A stretch of DNA of 64,000 nucleotides from CAVYXK01 sp963772445 (lineage in GTDB: Bacteria > Pseudomonadota > Alphaproteobacteria > Acetobacterales > Acetobacteraceae). Under the pieces are notes generated by a model, which saw nothing but the letters and a program-made list of their open reading frames with translations, did no database searches and was not told the DNA's origin. The position numbers and the translations under genes are program-made. Where the stretch lies: the NCBI GenBank assembly GCA_963772445.1, contig CAVYXK010000018.1, positions 62,001 to 126,000 of the forward strand, written 5' to 3'. This document shows positions 27,516-37,048 of this stretch, piece by piece (the first letter of the stretch is position 1; each line of letters opens with the position of its first letter).

Positions 27516-27973
27516 TCACTCTCGCGCCAATGTAGTGCCGACTTTTCGGATAAGGTGTTGATTCTATTGATGTCGACCGCCGATTCTGCGCAAGTTGGGC
27601 TAGCGTGCCGAGGACAACGCCGCTACGCAAAGCACCGCCAGGACAGAGGCGGCGCCGGTCCCAGAGGGAGGGCTAGACGAATAATCGGACGTCCGGTGCG
27701 GTCCCACCCCGGGCCGAAGGCCGCGTTGGGCACATCGCCCAACTGGAGCGTTCATTTCGTGTCGAATTCAGTGCTACACGGCCGCGATTGCTGAGTCCGC
27801 TCCCCACCAAACCGGCCATTGGCTGGTGTATGCGAGTTGCCGGTGCCGATGCGGCACGCTAGACGTTCGGCGGTTGCAGGCGCTCACTGTTATGGGGTTC
27901 GGGAGATGGCCGGCACGTGGCCAGCCATAACGGGGTGTTGTGGTCATGATGGTGGGAGACCGCCCGAGATTCT
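27516..27973. other. Gene-free stretch between IS relic and SRAP gene
   Basis: No gene supported. The left part is probably the distal end of the older IS. A hairpin with arms TGGCCGGC/TGGCCAGCCA lies near 27907-27930, ahead of the SRAP gene. No clear LexA box was identified. Confidence 0.5.
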
Positions 27974-28606
27974 ATGTGCAATGAATATCTGCGGCGAAGG
28001 GGCTTTCAGGACTACGCCAGGGAGTTTTCGCAGATAAAGCTTCCGCTGGTGTTTCCGCCGCCTCATCTCGCGCCCAACCTGCAGCCGCAGGCGTCCGTCA
28101 AGCCGACCGATCAGGCGCCGATCTTCCGCTCGCGGGACGATGGCGTCGAGCTTGCCATGGCACGTTGGTGGTTCGTGCCGTGGTGGCACAAGGGAAGGCT
28201 GAAAGAATTCAGGCTGACCACGTTCAATGCCCGCTGCGAGACGATCGCGACGTCGCGCACCTTCCGCGACTCGTTCGCCCGGCGACGCTGCCTGGTGCCG
28301 GCGGATGGATGGTTCGAGTTCAGTGGGGAGAGACGGGAGCGGGTGCGTTGGCTGGTCCGGTCGCGCCATGAGGATGGCGTGTGCTTCGCCGGGATCTGGG
28401 ATCGGTGCGAGACGACGGATGCGGGAGCGGTTGAGAGCTTCACTATTCTGATGCGCGAGCCAGTGCCTCCGTTGGATCGGCTTCACAATCGGCAGCCGGT
28501 GGTTCTTCGGCATCAGGATTGGGCGAATTGGCTGGATCTGAAGGCTGATGTTACGCCGCTGTTCGGGCTGGGGAACGGCGATCGGTTCGGTATCGAGCGG
28601 GTTTAG
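27974..28606 (+). CDS. SRAP-domain protein (YedK/HMCES-like abasic-site shield)
   Basis: A 210-residue SOS-response-associated peptidase-family protein. Cys2 (MCNEY) is the residue that crosslinks to abasic sites in single-stranded DNA after Met removal. FNARCETIATSRTFRDSFAR, RCLVPADGWFEFSGE and LHNRQPVVL match the core, with the last supplying the active-site His. It should protect single-stranded DNA at replication forks. The N-terminus is slightly unusual (MCNEYLRRRG instead of MCGRY), as in a known subfamily. It is monocistronic here. Confidence 0.9.
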   Translation: MCNEYLRRRGFQDYAREFSQIKLPLVFPPPHLAPNLQPQASVKPTDQAPIFRSRDDGVELAMARWWFVPWWHKGRLKEFRLTTFNARCETIATSRTFRDSFARRRCLVPADGWFEFSGERRERVRWLVRSRHEDGVCFAGIWDRCETTDAGAVESFTILMREPVPPLDRLHNRQPVVLRHQDWANWLDLKADVTPLFGLGNGDRFGIERV

Positions 28607-28697
28607 GATTTACCGCAGAGCCGCAGAGGACACAGCGCAGCCGTTCGCGCAGCGGCTGGTCTTATACCGACTCTCGCGGGTCGAAGGCCGGGCATGA
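28607..28697. repeat. Intergenic ACCGCAGAGCCGCAGAGG-type repeat
   Basis: ACCGCAGAGCCGCAGAGGAC followed by ACACAGCGCAGCCGTT. The latter 16-mer also occurs at 127-142. It lies between convergent genes and has the look of a degenerate dispersed repeat. Confidence 0.5.
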
Positions 28698-30053
28698 TTA
28701 CGCGGCCGGTGGCACGTCCGCGGCGCGAAGGGCCGAGGCCTGACGCGCGGCAAGCGCATTCTCGTCGAACCCTTCGATCAGTTTACGGAACAATCTGCTC
28801 CAATTCAGGTGTGCGTCGAGGCGCAGGAACACGCCGCCCAATCCGATGGCGGAGCGATCCATTAGCACGAACTCACGCGGCGGGCGCACGCCGCCGGTGC
28901 GCTTCAGCCCGGCATGCACCCGCTCGGCGACCTCGCGGCCATATTGCGGGTCGTTGGTCTCCTGGATGCGCCGCGCTCGATCCTCCAACAGGGGCTCGTA
29001 CAGGAACCTCGCCCACATGTTCAGCACGTCGGTCTTCTCGCGCGTGAGATTGGTGAAGCCCCAGGTCTCGTACGCCTGGTGCGCCTTCGCGTCGTCGCCG
29101 TCGCGCACCGCTTCATAGAGGTCGATCACGCCGCGCACGAATTTCGGCGCGAACACCCGGATGGCGCCGAAATCCAGCAGGTTTACCGAGGCGTCCGGCC
29201 GCACCTGGTAGTTGCCCAAGTGCGGGTCGCCGTGAATCACGCCGTAGCGATAGAACGGCACGTACCAGGCGCGGAAGAGGGCCTCGGCGATGCGATTGCG
29301 CTCCTCAAGCGGCGGGTCTTCGTCCAGCCGGCGCATCAGCGGGCGGCCCTCGAGCCAAGTCATCGTCAGCAACCGCCTGGTGCAATATCCGGGGACCGGC
29401 ACCGGCACGTGCACACCCGGCACATCCGCGAGCATGATTCCGTAGAGGCGCATCTGCGCGGCCTCGCGCTGGTAATCGAGCTCCTCGCGCAGTCGTTCGG
29501 TGAGTTCCTTATAGACCTCCTCGTGGTCGATGGCGCTGTCCATGCGATGATAGATCGCCATGGCAAGGCGCAACTGGCGAAGGTCCGCCTCCACGGTGCT
29601 TGCCATGTCGGGATATTGCAGCTTGCAGGCGACCTCGGTGCCGTCCGGCAAGGTCGCGCGGTGCACCTGGCCGAGGCTGGCCGCGGCGGCAGCCTCTCGC
29701 CCAAAGCGTGCGAACCAGCGCTCCCAATTCGGTCCCAGCTCGCTCGCCATGCGGCGTCGGACGAAGTTCCAGCCCATTGCCGGGGCATTGGCCTGAAGCT
29801 CCGCCAGCTCTTCTGCGTATTCAGTTGGCAGTGCGTCCGGCACGGTGGACAGGAACTGCGCCACTTTCATCAGCGGACCTTTCAGTCCGCCCAGAATTGC
29901 GCGCAGATCCTCGGCATGCGCGGCGCGGTCGGTCTTGATGCCGAACACGCGCGCCCCGGCGACGCGCGCGGCAATGCCGCCCACCGCGCCCGAGGTGCGC
30001 GCCATCCGCCGTAGCTCTCCGAACAGCGAGGCGTCGCCCTCGTCGCGTGCCAT
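28698..30053 (-). CDS. ABC1/UbiB-family atypical kinase
   Basis: A 451-residue protein of the ABC1 (AarF/UbiB/COQ8) family. The family-specific KxGQ-like motif is KGPLMKVAQFLSTVPD (about residues 57-72). The Ala-rich loop region is AAAAASLGQVHRATLPDGTE, the ion-pair Lys lies in VACKLQYPDM, the catalytic loop is YGVIHGDPHLGNYQV and the metal site is VNLLDFGAIRVF. Such proteins support quinone or lipid metabolism through ATPase activity. It shares one base with the end of the PepF-type gene, so the two are likely co-transcribed. Confidence 0.92.
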   Translation of the reverse strand: MARDEGDASLFGELRRMARTSGAVGGIAARVAGARVFGIKTDRAAHAEDLRAILGGLKGPLMKVAQFLSTVPDALPTEYAEELAELQANAPAMGWNFVRRRMASELGPNWERWFARFGREAAAAASLGQVHRATLPDGTEVACKLQYPDMASTVEADLRQLRLAMAIYHRMDSAIDHEEVYKELTERLREELDYQREAAQMRLYGIMLADVPGVHVPVPVPGYCTRRLLTMTWLEGRPLMRRLDEDPPLEERNRIAEALFRAWYVPFYRYGVIHGDPHLGNYQVRPDASVNLLDFGAIRVFAPKFVRGVIDLYEAVRDGDDAKAHQAYETWGFTNLTREKTDVLNMWARFLYEPLLEDRARRIQETNDPQYGREVAERVHAGLKRTGGVRPPREFVLMDRSAIGLGGVFLRLDAHLNWSRLFRKLIEGFDENALAARQASALRAADVPPAA

Positions 30054-31864
30054 CAGGCGACTGCCTCCAATTCGTCGATGAAGCCGGCAATCACGTCGAG
30101 CCCCTTCTTCCAGAAGGCGGGATCGGATGCATCCAGCCCGAATGGTGCGAGCAACTCCTTATGCCGCTTCGTCCCCCCGGCGCGCAGCATATCCAGATAC
30201 TTGGCGGCGAATCCGGGATGACCCGACTGAAACACGCTGTAGAGCGCGTTCACCAGGCAATCCCCGAAGGCGTAAGCATAGACATAGAACGGCGTGTGAA
30301 TGAAGTGCGGCACATACGACCAGAACACATCGTATTCGGGCGTGAATTCGAAGGCAGGGCCCAGGCTTTCAGTCTGCACCTGGCGCCAGATCTCGCCGAT
30401 TCGCTCAGGCAGCAGCTCGCCGCTCCGGCGTTCGTCATGCAGCCGCGTCTCGAACTGATAGAAGGCGATCTGGCGCACCACGGTGTTGAGCATGTCCTCG
30501 ACCTTGGCCGCCAGCATGATTCGCCGGCGCCGCGGATCGCTCTCCGCATCCAGAAGGGCGCGGAAGGTCAGCATCTCGGCGAACACGCTGGCAGTTTCGG
30601 CGAGCGTGAGTGGCGCAACGGATCTCAGGTAACCCTGAGCCTCGCCGGCCAGTATCTGGTGCACGCCATGACCCAGCTCGTGCGCCAGCGTCATTACGTC
30701 GCGCGTGCGGCCGTGGTAGTTCAACAACAAATATGGATGCACCGAGGGGACCGTGGGATGGGCAAAAGCGCCCCCTGCCTTGCCCTCGGTCAGCCGCGCA
30801 TCGATCCAGGGTCGCGTGAAGAAGCGCTCGCCGACCTTGGCCAGCTCGGGGCTGAACGCTGCATAAGCGGTCAGCACGCGCTCCCGTGCGGCATCCCAAC
30901 CAATCTCCCGGTCGTCGTCCTCGGGGAACGGTGCGTTGCGGTCCCAATGCATCAGCTTCGGCAGCCCGAGCCATTTCGCTTTCATCGCATAATAGCGATG
31001 CGCGAGCCGGGGATAATCGGCCTGCACGGCGGAGACCAGTGCATCCACCACCTCGTCCTCGACCATGTTGGCGCGATGGCGGGAACTGACTGGCCGCGGA
31101 TAGTGCCGCCAGGTGTCGATGATCTCCTTGTCCTTGGCGAGCGTGTTGGTGATCAGCCCGAAAAGCTTCACGCGGCTCCCGAACGCTTCGCCGATGGCGC
31201 GCCCGGCCGCTTCGCGCACCGAACGGTCGCGGTCCGACAGCTTGTTCAGTGCGGCGCTGACCGTCAGGTCCTTGCCGTTCACCGGGATGCGCACGGCAGC
31301 CACGGTCTCGTCGAACAGCCGGCTCCAGGCGGTGCGGCCGGTCACCTCTTTTTCGTGCAAAAGCTTTTCGAGCTCGTCGGAGAGCTGGTGCGGACGGAAC
31401 ACGCGCAGATCGCGTAGCCAGGGTCGCCATTGCGCCAACGCATGATCGGCAAGCTTCGCTTCCAGCGCCGCGTCGTCCAGGCGGTTCAGCTCGAGGGTGA
31501 AGAAGATGAGCTGGCTGCTGATCGCCGTCACGCGCTCGTTCACGGTCTGATAGAAGCGGCCGACGGCGGCATCGGTGGAATCGCCGGCGAACAGAAGCTG
31601 GGCGTACGAGGCCAGGCGACCGAGCGTCTCCTCGATCCGCTCGTAGCGGACGATCGCCGCAGCGAGCTCGTCCCCGGACATCGCGGCGAGCTTGCCGGCG
31701 TACGCCGCGGCGAAGTTCTTGGCCTCCGACGCGGCGGCTCGGAAGTCCTCCGTTACGCGCTCGCTGTCCGGGGCCGGATAGAGATCGGAGAGGTCCCAGG
31801 CCGGCAGGTGCTCCGCCGGGGCGGCGGGCGTGGGCGAAGCTTCAGGTGATCCGGTCTGCTGCAT
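30053..31864 (-). CDS. pepF: M3-family oligoendopeptidase F (PepF)
   Basis: A 603-residue zinc metallopeptidase. The HEXXH motif is TLAHELGHGVHQILAGEAQG (His-Glu-x-x-His), and the third ligand Glu lies downstream in LAETASVFAEMLTF. The N-terminal helical region (LPAWDLSDLYPAPDSERV) matches M3B oligoendopeptidases. It would degrade short peptides in the cytoplasm. It is followed by the ABC1 kinase with a one-base overlap. Confidence 0.95.
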   Translation of the reverse strand: MQQTGSPEASPTPAAPAEHLPAWDLSDLYPAPDSERVTEDFRAAASEAKNFAAAYAGKLAAMSGDELAAAIVRYERIEETLGRLASYAQLLFAGDSTDAAVGRFYQTVNERVTAISSQLIFFTLELNRLDDAALEAKLADHALAQWRPWLRDLRVFRPHQLSDELEKLLHEKEVTGRTAWSRLFDETVAAVRIPVNGKDLTVSAALNKLSDRDRSVREAAGRAIGEAFGSRVKLFGLITNTLAKDKEIIDTWRHYPRPVSSRHRANMVEDEVVDALVSAVQADYPRLAHRYYAMKAKWLGLPKLMHWDRNAPFPEDDDREIGWDAARERVLTAYAAFSPELAKVGERFFTRPWIDARLTEGKAGGAFAHPTVPSVHPYLLLNYHGRTRDVMTLAHELGHGVHQILAGEAQGYLRSVAPLTLAETASVFAEMLTFRALLDAESDPRRRRIMLAAKVEDMLNTVVRQIAFYQFETRLHDERRSGELLPERIGEIWRQVQTESLGPAFEFTPEYDVFWSYVPHFIHTPFYVYAYAFGDCLVNALYSVFQSGHPGFAAKYLDMLRAGGTKRHKELLAPFGLDASDPAFWKKGLDVIAGFIDELEAVA

Positions 31865-31957
31865 CGCGGGCGCGTCCTCGTGCTGCTATGTCGTGGACGC
31901 ATGTAAGCCGGCTCGGACTTGCGGCAAAGGGCGCATGCCAGCCGGGCGGGAGGCGGC

Positions 31958-33694
31958 GTGGCTAACGATCCGAAGGCTTATTCGAAGACTTATTCCCCGG
32001 GACCCAACCTGCCGGCAATGATGCTCGGCCTGGCGCGCGCCTGGCCGGATCGGCCGATGCTGCGGCATTTCCGCGATGGCGCGTGGCACCGCGTCACCTG
32101 GGCGGCGTTCGCAGCCGCTGCGGCTTCCGTCGCCCGGCGCCTGCGCGCGGCCGGGGTGCAGCCGGGGGACCGGGTGGTGATCGTATCCGAGAACCGGCCG
32201 GAATATCCGATCGCCGAGACCGCGCTGATGGCGCTCCGCGCCGTGCCCGTGCCGGCCTATATGACCAACACGATCGACGACCATGCGCATATTCTGCGCG
32301 ACTCCGGCGCCCGCGCTGCCATCGTGTCCAGCGCGGTGCTGGCGGGGCGATTGCGCGAGGCAGCGGCGCGGGCGGGCGGGCTCGATCTGCTGGTGGTGAT
32401 GGACGGGCCACCGGAAGCCGCCGCCGGCCAGCCACGTCTGGTCTCCTGGGCGGAGCTGGCGGCGGACCGCGCGTCTGCCGACGATGTGGCGGACGAGGCG
32501 GCGACGATTTCCGCCGATACGCTCGCCTGCCTGATCTACACCTCCGGCACCGGCGGGGCGCCCAAAGGCGTGATGCTGGCGCATCGCTCGATCCTGTCGA
32601 ACTGTCGCGGCGCGTTCGAGTTACTGCTGCCGTTGCGGCTGAGGGATGAGGTGTATTTGTCGTATCTGCCGACCGCGCACAGCTACGAGCACACGGTTGG
32701 GCTTTTCTTCCTGCCGAGCATCGGCACCGAGATCGTCTATGCGCGCGGCGTCGAGCACTTGGCGGCCGATATGCTCTCGGTGCGCCCGACGATCCTGACT
32801 GCGGTGCCACGCGTGCTGGAGGTGATCCGCAGCCGCGTACTGGCACAGGTAGAGCGGCAACGCCCCTGGCAGCGGCGCCTGTTCACCCAGGCGCTGGAGA
32901 TTGGTTGCAAACGGATCGACGGCCAGCGTCTGAGCGTGACCGAGCGTGCGCTGGACCCGGTGCTCGACCGGTTGGTCCGCGCCAGGGTGCGGGCGCGGTT
33001 CGGCGGGCGGCTGCTGGCCGCGATGTCGGGCGGGGCGCGGCTGGAGCCGGAGGTGGGGCGGTTCTTTCTGGCACTTGGCATCCGGCTGATGCAGGGCTAC
33101 GGCCAGACCGAGGCCGGACCGGTGATCAGCGCCAATCCGCCCGACGCGATCCGTATCGATACGGTGGGCCGGCCGCTTGCTGGCGTCGAGCTGCGCATCG
33201 CCGAGGACGGCGAGATCCTGGTGCGTGGCGATCTGGTGATGGATGGGTATTGGGGTCGCCTGGAGGACACGGCGGCGGCGATCCGCGAGGGGTGGCTGCA
33301 CACGGGCGATATCGGTGTGCTGGACCCGGACGGCTACCTGCGTATTACCGACCGGAAGAAGGACATGATCGTGCTGTCGGGAGGAGAGAACATCTCGCCG
33401 GCAAAGGTGGAGGGAATTCTGACCGCGGAGCCTGAGATCGCGCAGGCAGTGGTCTCCGGCGACGGACGTGCCGGGCTGACTGCGCTGTGCGTGCCGGCGG
33501 AAGGATGCGACGAACTGGCCGTGGCGGTGGCGCTGTCGCGGGCGAACATGCGGCTTTCGATTACCGAGCGGATCCGGCGGCATGCGGTCGTCGCGCCATT
33601 CACGGTGGAAAACGGGCTGCTGACGCCATCGCAGAAGGTGCGTCGGTTCGCGGCAATCCGGGCGAATGCGGAGGTTTTGAAGGCGTTGCGTTAG
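31958..33694 (+). CDS. AMP-dependent acyl-CoA synthetase/ligase
   Basis: A 578-residue adenylate-forming enzyme of the long-chain fatty acyl-CoA ligase type. The P-loop is LIYTSGTGGAPKGVMLAHRS, the A5 motif is MQGYGQTEAGPVIS, A7 is GWLHTGDIGVLDPDGYL, the hinge A8 is ITDRKKDMIVLSGGENISPA, and the catalytic-Lys region near the C-terminus is TPSQKVRR. It would activate a carboxylic acid to acyl-AMP then acyl-CoA. GTG 31958 follows GGGAGG; an upstream TTG at 31919 also extends the frame. It diverges from pepF. Confidence 0.92.
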   Translation: MANDPKAYSKTYSPGPNLPAMMLGLARAWPDRPMLRHFRDGAWHRVTWAAFAAAAASVARRLRAAGVQPGDRVVIVSENRPEYPIAETALMALRAVPVPAYMTNTIDDHAHILRDSGARAAIVSSAVLAGRLREAAARAGGLDLLVVMDGPPEAAAGQPRLVSWAELAADRASADDVADEAATISADTLACLIYTSGTGGAPKGVMLAHRSILSNCRGAFELLLPLRLRDEVYLSYLPTAHSYEHTVGLFFLPSIGTEIVYARGVEHLAADMLSVRPTILTAVPRVLEVIRSRVLAQVERQRPWQRRLFTQALEIGCKRIDGQRLSVTERALDPVLDRLVRARVRARFGGRLLAAMSGGARLEPEVGRFFLALGIRLMQGYGQTEAGPVISANPPDAIRIDTVGRPLAGVELRIAEDGEILVRGDLVMDGYWGRLEDTAAAIREGWLHTGDIGVLDPDGYLRITDRKKDMIVLSGGENISPAKVEGILTAEPEIAQAVVSGDGRAGLTALCVPAEGCDELAVAVALSRANMRLSITERIRRHAVVAPFTVENGLLTPSQKVRRFAAIRANAEVLKALR

Positions 33695-33786
33695 CCCAGC
33701 GGGCCGCGCGTCGCCTCGCTGGATAGGTGGGACGTGCTGCAGGTTGCGATGAATTCCGGTCAGCGTGAAGTCACCCATCTCGTCGT

Positions 33787-33940
33787 CGTCTCATTTCGCG
33801 CTGTTCGGAATGTTGGATCATGTGGTGAGATGACTTGGGGACTTTGGCTTCGGCGTTCTGGTCACCGTGGATACGGTCTATTCTCATTGCCGTCTCAATT
33901 CGCTGTATGCGGGATATCGGATCATGCGATGAGATGGCTT
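33787..33940. repeat. Pair of about 50-nt imperfect direct repeats
   Basis: Copy one (33787-33836) and copy two (33891-33940) both begin CGTCTCA and contain TTCGC and GGATCATG followed by a GATGAGATG-like stretch and CTT. Spacing between copy starts is 104 nt. Each could fold on itself. Function unknown. Confidence 0.55.
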
Positions 33941-34023
33941 CGGAGTAGGAGCCTCACCGCTGCACTCGCGGGGCGCCCCCCTTATAAATTACCAGTAAAT
34001 GGTTAGTATGAATAGCGGCGCCG

Positions 34024-34137
34024 GGAACCCTCACCTGCGGCAGGGGTGAGGGTGTCGCGGTCGGGGGGAGGTCCTCATCCGGTTCGCTTTGCGAACAGAC
34101 TCCCCACTCGGGGCTCTCTCCCGCAAGCGGGAGACAA
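34024..34137. repeat. Cluster of three hairpins, REP-like
   Basis: Three consecutive palindromes: CCCTCACC with GGGGTGAGGG; GTTCGCTTTGCGAAC; CTCCCGCAAGCGGGAG. The last two units recur in the same order at 36862-36932, and the last alone at 40743-40762. Confidence 0.75.
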
Positions 34138-34195
34138 GGTATATGGGTGGGATATGGCAGTGGCGCTATGCTCCTGGCATGAGGAGGCGCTGCAC

Positions 34196-34975
34196 ATGAA
34201 CCTCAGCAACCAGGTCGCCTTGGTGACGGGAGCCGGGCAGGGGATCGGCAGGGCTTCGGCGCTGGCCGTGGCCGCGGCAGGCGCCCATCTCGTGGTCGTG
34301 GACATCGACCGTCAGAAGGCCGAAGCGACGGCGGATGCGATTATGTCACTGCAACGCCGGGCGCTGGCTGTGCAGGCCGACGTGGGCGACCTCCAGAACA
34401 TCGACCGCATGGTGCGCCAGGCGCTGGAGACATTCGGGCAGATCGACATACTGGTGAACAATGCCGGCGTGACGCGCCGTGCCGACATCATGGAGTTGAC
34501 GGAGGCGGATTGGGATCGCATCCATCGTGTGAATGCGAAGGGCGTGTTCTTCTGTCTGCAGCGTGTGGCGCGAGAGATGATCCCTCGACGCAGCGGGCGG
34601 ATCATCAACATCGCCTCGATCGCTGGGAAGGGCTACGTGGGGGCGTCCAACGTGGCTTATGCGGCGAGCAAAGGCGCGGTGATCAGCATGACAAAACTGG
34701 CCGCGCTGCAATTGGCTGCGCACAACATCAATGTCAATTCGGTCTGCCCTGGCGTTACGCGGACCGAACTGTCGAACGCCAACCTGCGGGTCCGCGCGGA
34801 GCAGGAGGGCGTTCCGATCGAAGAGATGGAACGCCGTCAGGTCGAGGCGATCCCGCTGAGGCGCGCAAATGATCCGGAGGACATTGCCGCGATGGTTGTG
34901 TTCCTGGCGTCACGCGGTGCACGCAATATCACCGGCCAGTCTTTCAACGTCGATGGTGGCCTGATCCCAGATTGA
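34196..34975 (+). CDS. SDR-family NAD(P)-dependent oxidoreductase
   Basis: A 259-residue classical short-chain dehydrogenase. The cofactor loop is VTGAGQGIGRAS (TGxxxGxG), the acidic residue in VVVDIDRQ favours NAD, then DILVNNAGV (NNAG). Catalytic Ser lies in IINIASIAGKG and Tyr-Lys in NVAYAASKGAV (YxxxK). The end is ITGQSFNVDGGLIPD. ATG 34196 has GAGGAGG eight bases upstream; the open frame upstream of this is repeat sequence. A conserved unknown gene follows after 16 bp. Confidence 0.93.
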   Translation: MNLSNQVALVTGAGQGIGRASALAVAAAGAHLVVVDIDRQKAEATADAIMSLQRRALAVQADVGDLQNIDRMVRQALETFGQIDILVNNAGVTRRADIMELTEADWDRIHRVNAKGVFFCLQRVAREMIPRRSGRIINIASIAGKGYVGASNVAYAASKGAVISMTKLAALQLAAHNINVNSVCPGVTRTELSNANLRVRAEQEGVPIEEMERRQVEAIPLRRANDPEDIAAMVVFLASRGARNITGQSFNVDGGLIPD

Positions 34976-34991
34976 GCAAAGGAGACTCCCA

Positions 34992-35570
34992 ATGAGCGTT
35001 GCAGACTCCAACCAAGTGATCCTGACGGGGGAGAACCCGTTTATCCGTTTGAGCGAGACGGACGGTGCGGCCTTCAGCACAAATGCAAGCTTCTGGCGCA
35101 TCATCTTCTGTCCAGCTGGGCCGGGACACGTGCTCTATCTCAGAAGTGAACTGACGGAGGGTCGCTGGCGGATCTACTCGGACAACATTGCGATGGCGCG
35201 CTGGCTGCAATCCACGGTACAGGGCATGCTCAATGCGGAAACGGCGGATCAGGCAATCCCGGTGATCGATGCTGAGTTCTCGAAGTCGGGCGATGCGCGT
35301 GACTTCTGGACGGAACGCCTAGTGGCGTACGATGAGGAGATCGAACTTACGTGGTACAGCATCGGCGACCCGCTCCTGATCCATACGCAGCCGAATGCCG
35401 AACCAGGTCGACCCTACGGGGTTTGCACCGTGCTCATCGCGGCACTGGGTGCACGCCTGTCGCGGAACGGCGTCCAGGCGGTGGGCCAGGCATTTCCGCG
35501 GGAGCGTGAAGGCCGGCCGTTCAGCACATGTGCGCTGGCATTTTCGGAAAGCTGGACCGCGGCGCGCTAG
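34992..35570 (+). CDS. Protein of unknown function linked to the SDR gene
   Basis: A 192-residue soluble-looking protein, no signal peptide or membrane segment. Visible features are EGRWRIYSDNIAMARWLQST, ARDFWTERLVAYDEEIELTW and HTQPNAEPGRPYGVCTVLIA. The last part suggests a compact domain with conserved Tyr-Gly-Val. I recognise no family. AAGGAGAC lies before ATG 34992, and the 16-bp gap from the SDR gene implies co-transcription and perhaps a role in the same conversion. Confidence 0.7.
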   Translation: MSVADSNQVILTGENPFIRLSETDGAAFSTNASFWRIIFCPAGPGHVLYLRSELTEGRWRIYSDNIAMARWLQSTVQGMLNAETADQAIPVIDAEFSKSGDARDFWTERLVAYDEEIELTWYSIGDPLLIHTQPNAEPGRPYGVCTVLIAALGARLSRNGVQAVGQAFPREREGRPFSTCALAFSESWTAAR

Positions 35571-35671
35571 CGGCCGGAAAGAAGGAGTTGGGCGCGCGCG
35601 GATCGGGCTGGCGTGCGCGAATTGGCGGAAGATGCCCGGCCTCCGCCGGCCATGATGTGGGCCGCCTAGTC

Positions 35672-36784
35672 TTACTCCCTCACGACTGTCGGCTCGCCCA
35701 CGCGGTAGCGTTGCAGCACGTCCGGATCGGGGTCGCATCCAAGGCCAGCGCCATTCGGCACGGTCACCTTGCCCTCGTGCGCCGTCACCGTGTCGTGCAA
35801 CGGGCTGGCTTCCAGATCGATGAAGATTCGCTCGAACGGCGCCTCGGGCGCCACCACCGCGTTCACATGCAGCGAAGCCAGATAGCCCGGCCCGAAATAG
35901 GCGTTGTGCGGCACCAGGCGCACGCCGAACGCCTGGGCGAGCGCCGCTATCTCGAGCATCGCCGAGGGACCGCCGATCTTGATTACGCTTGGCTGCGCCA
36001 CATCGATCGCGCCGGCCTCGAACTTGCCGCGAAAATCATGCAGCCCGCCGGCGTTCTCCCCTGCTGCAATGGGAATGCCGCCTTCGGTTCGCACGCGTGC
36101 CAGGCCCGCGTCATCCTCCGGTGGCCAAACCGGCTCCTCGAGCCAGGTCAAGTCGTACTCGCGCAGCCGCCGCGCCATCGCCAGCGCCTGCGCGACCGTC
36201 CACGGGCAATTCGTATCAACCATCAATCGGATGTCCGGCCCCAACGTCGCGCGCGCCGCGGCCACCATGGGTACCTCGATCTCATGCAGTTTGATGTCGC
36301 GATAACCACGCGCCAGCGCCCGCTCGCAGGCCGCCGCGACCTGATCGGGCGCGCCGTAGCGGAGCAGGCTCGCATACGCGGTGAGCTGGCGCGGTGCGGC
36401 GCCGAGCAGCCGGCAGAGCGGCAGGCCCGCCGCCTTGCCGGCGATGTCCCACAACGCAATGTCGAGCGCCGAGAGCGCATAGACGTGCGGCCCATTGCGG
36501 CCATACAGGTGAAACGCGTGCGACAGGCGCCGGCGCAATCCGCGGATGTCCCGCGCGTCTTGCCCCAGCACGGCTGGCGCGAGCTGCGTATCGACCACGG
36601 TCCGGGTTGCCGCCACGCAGGCATGGCCGAACCCTTCGCCCCAGCCGTCCAGGCCCTCGTCGGTCCGCACACACACCCAGAGCGTATTGAGCGCGTCCCA
36701 ATGGGTGCCGATGAAGGCGACCGGCTTGGCGCCCATGTCGAACGGGATGCGCGTCAGGCAGGTTTCAATCGCAGTGATCTTCAT
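35672..36784 (-). CDS. Mandelate racemase/muconate lactonizing enzyme family protein
   Basis: A 370-residue enolase-superfamily enzyme. The capping domain comes first (MKITAIETCLTRIPFDMGAK). In the barrel are a Lys in YRDIKLHEIE, metal ligands in LMVDTNCPW (D), TWLEEPVWPPED (E) and IAAGENAGG (E), and the general-base His in LVPHNAYFGPGYLASLH. It would abstract a proton alpha to a carboxylate of a sugar acid or similar substrate; specificity is unknown. ATG 36784 gives the common MKIT start; an ATG four codons earlier is possible. Confidence 0.9.
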   Translation of the reverse strand: MKITAIETCLTRIPFDMGAKPVAFIGTHWDALNTLWVCVRTDEGLDGWGEGFGHACVAATRTVVDTQLAPAVLGQDARDIRGLRRRLSHAFHLYGRNGPHVYALSALDIALWDIAGKAAGLPLCRLLGAAPRQLTAYASLLRYGAPDQVAAACERALARGYRDIKLHEIEVPMVAAARATLGPDIRLMVDTNCPWTVAQALAMARRLREYDLTWLEEPVWPPEDDAGLARVRTEGGIPIAAGENAGGLHDFRGKFEAGAIDVAQPSVIKIGGPSAMLEIAALAQAFGVRLVPHNAYFGPGYLASLHVNAVVAPEAPFERIFIDLEASPLHDTVTAHEGKVTVPNGAGLGCDPDPDVLQRYRVGEPTVVRE

Positions 36785-36861
36785 GGCGTGCCCCATTCAC
36801 CGATGCACTCTGGTAGCGCCGAGGTAAACTGACCGCCGTGCAGTTTGTCTATTCCCGATCG

Positions 36862-36932
36862 ATCGAGGCCCTCACCTGGTTCGCTCTGCGAACCGACCTC
36901 TCCCGCAGAGCGGGAGAGTTGGGGGTTAGGTG
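36862..36932. repeat. REP-like double hairpin
   Basis: GGTTCGCTCTGCGAACC followed by CTCTCCCGCAGAGCGGGAG and AG. It has the same unit order as 34085-34137 and lies in the gap before the CoxM-type gene. Confidence 0.75.
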
Positions 36933-37048
36933 GGGGTGGCGCGCGGCTTGACCCTGCGGCGCCTGTCCGGAGTAGAATGCCTGGAACTGCCCGCCCGGCC
37001 GCCGGGGAGCGGACCGGGTGGTTTTGCCGCGCGCATTCAGGAGCGAAT

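Larger units (their letters stand above)
33695..34195. other. 500-bp non-coding stretch with direct and palindromic repeats
   Basis: No gene supported. It holds an imperfect direct repeat (33787-33836 and 33891-33940) and a cluster of hairpins (34024-34137), listed separately. The Shine-Dalgarno GAGGAGG of the SDR gene is at 34181-34187. Confidence 0.6.
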
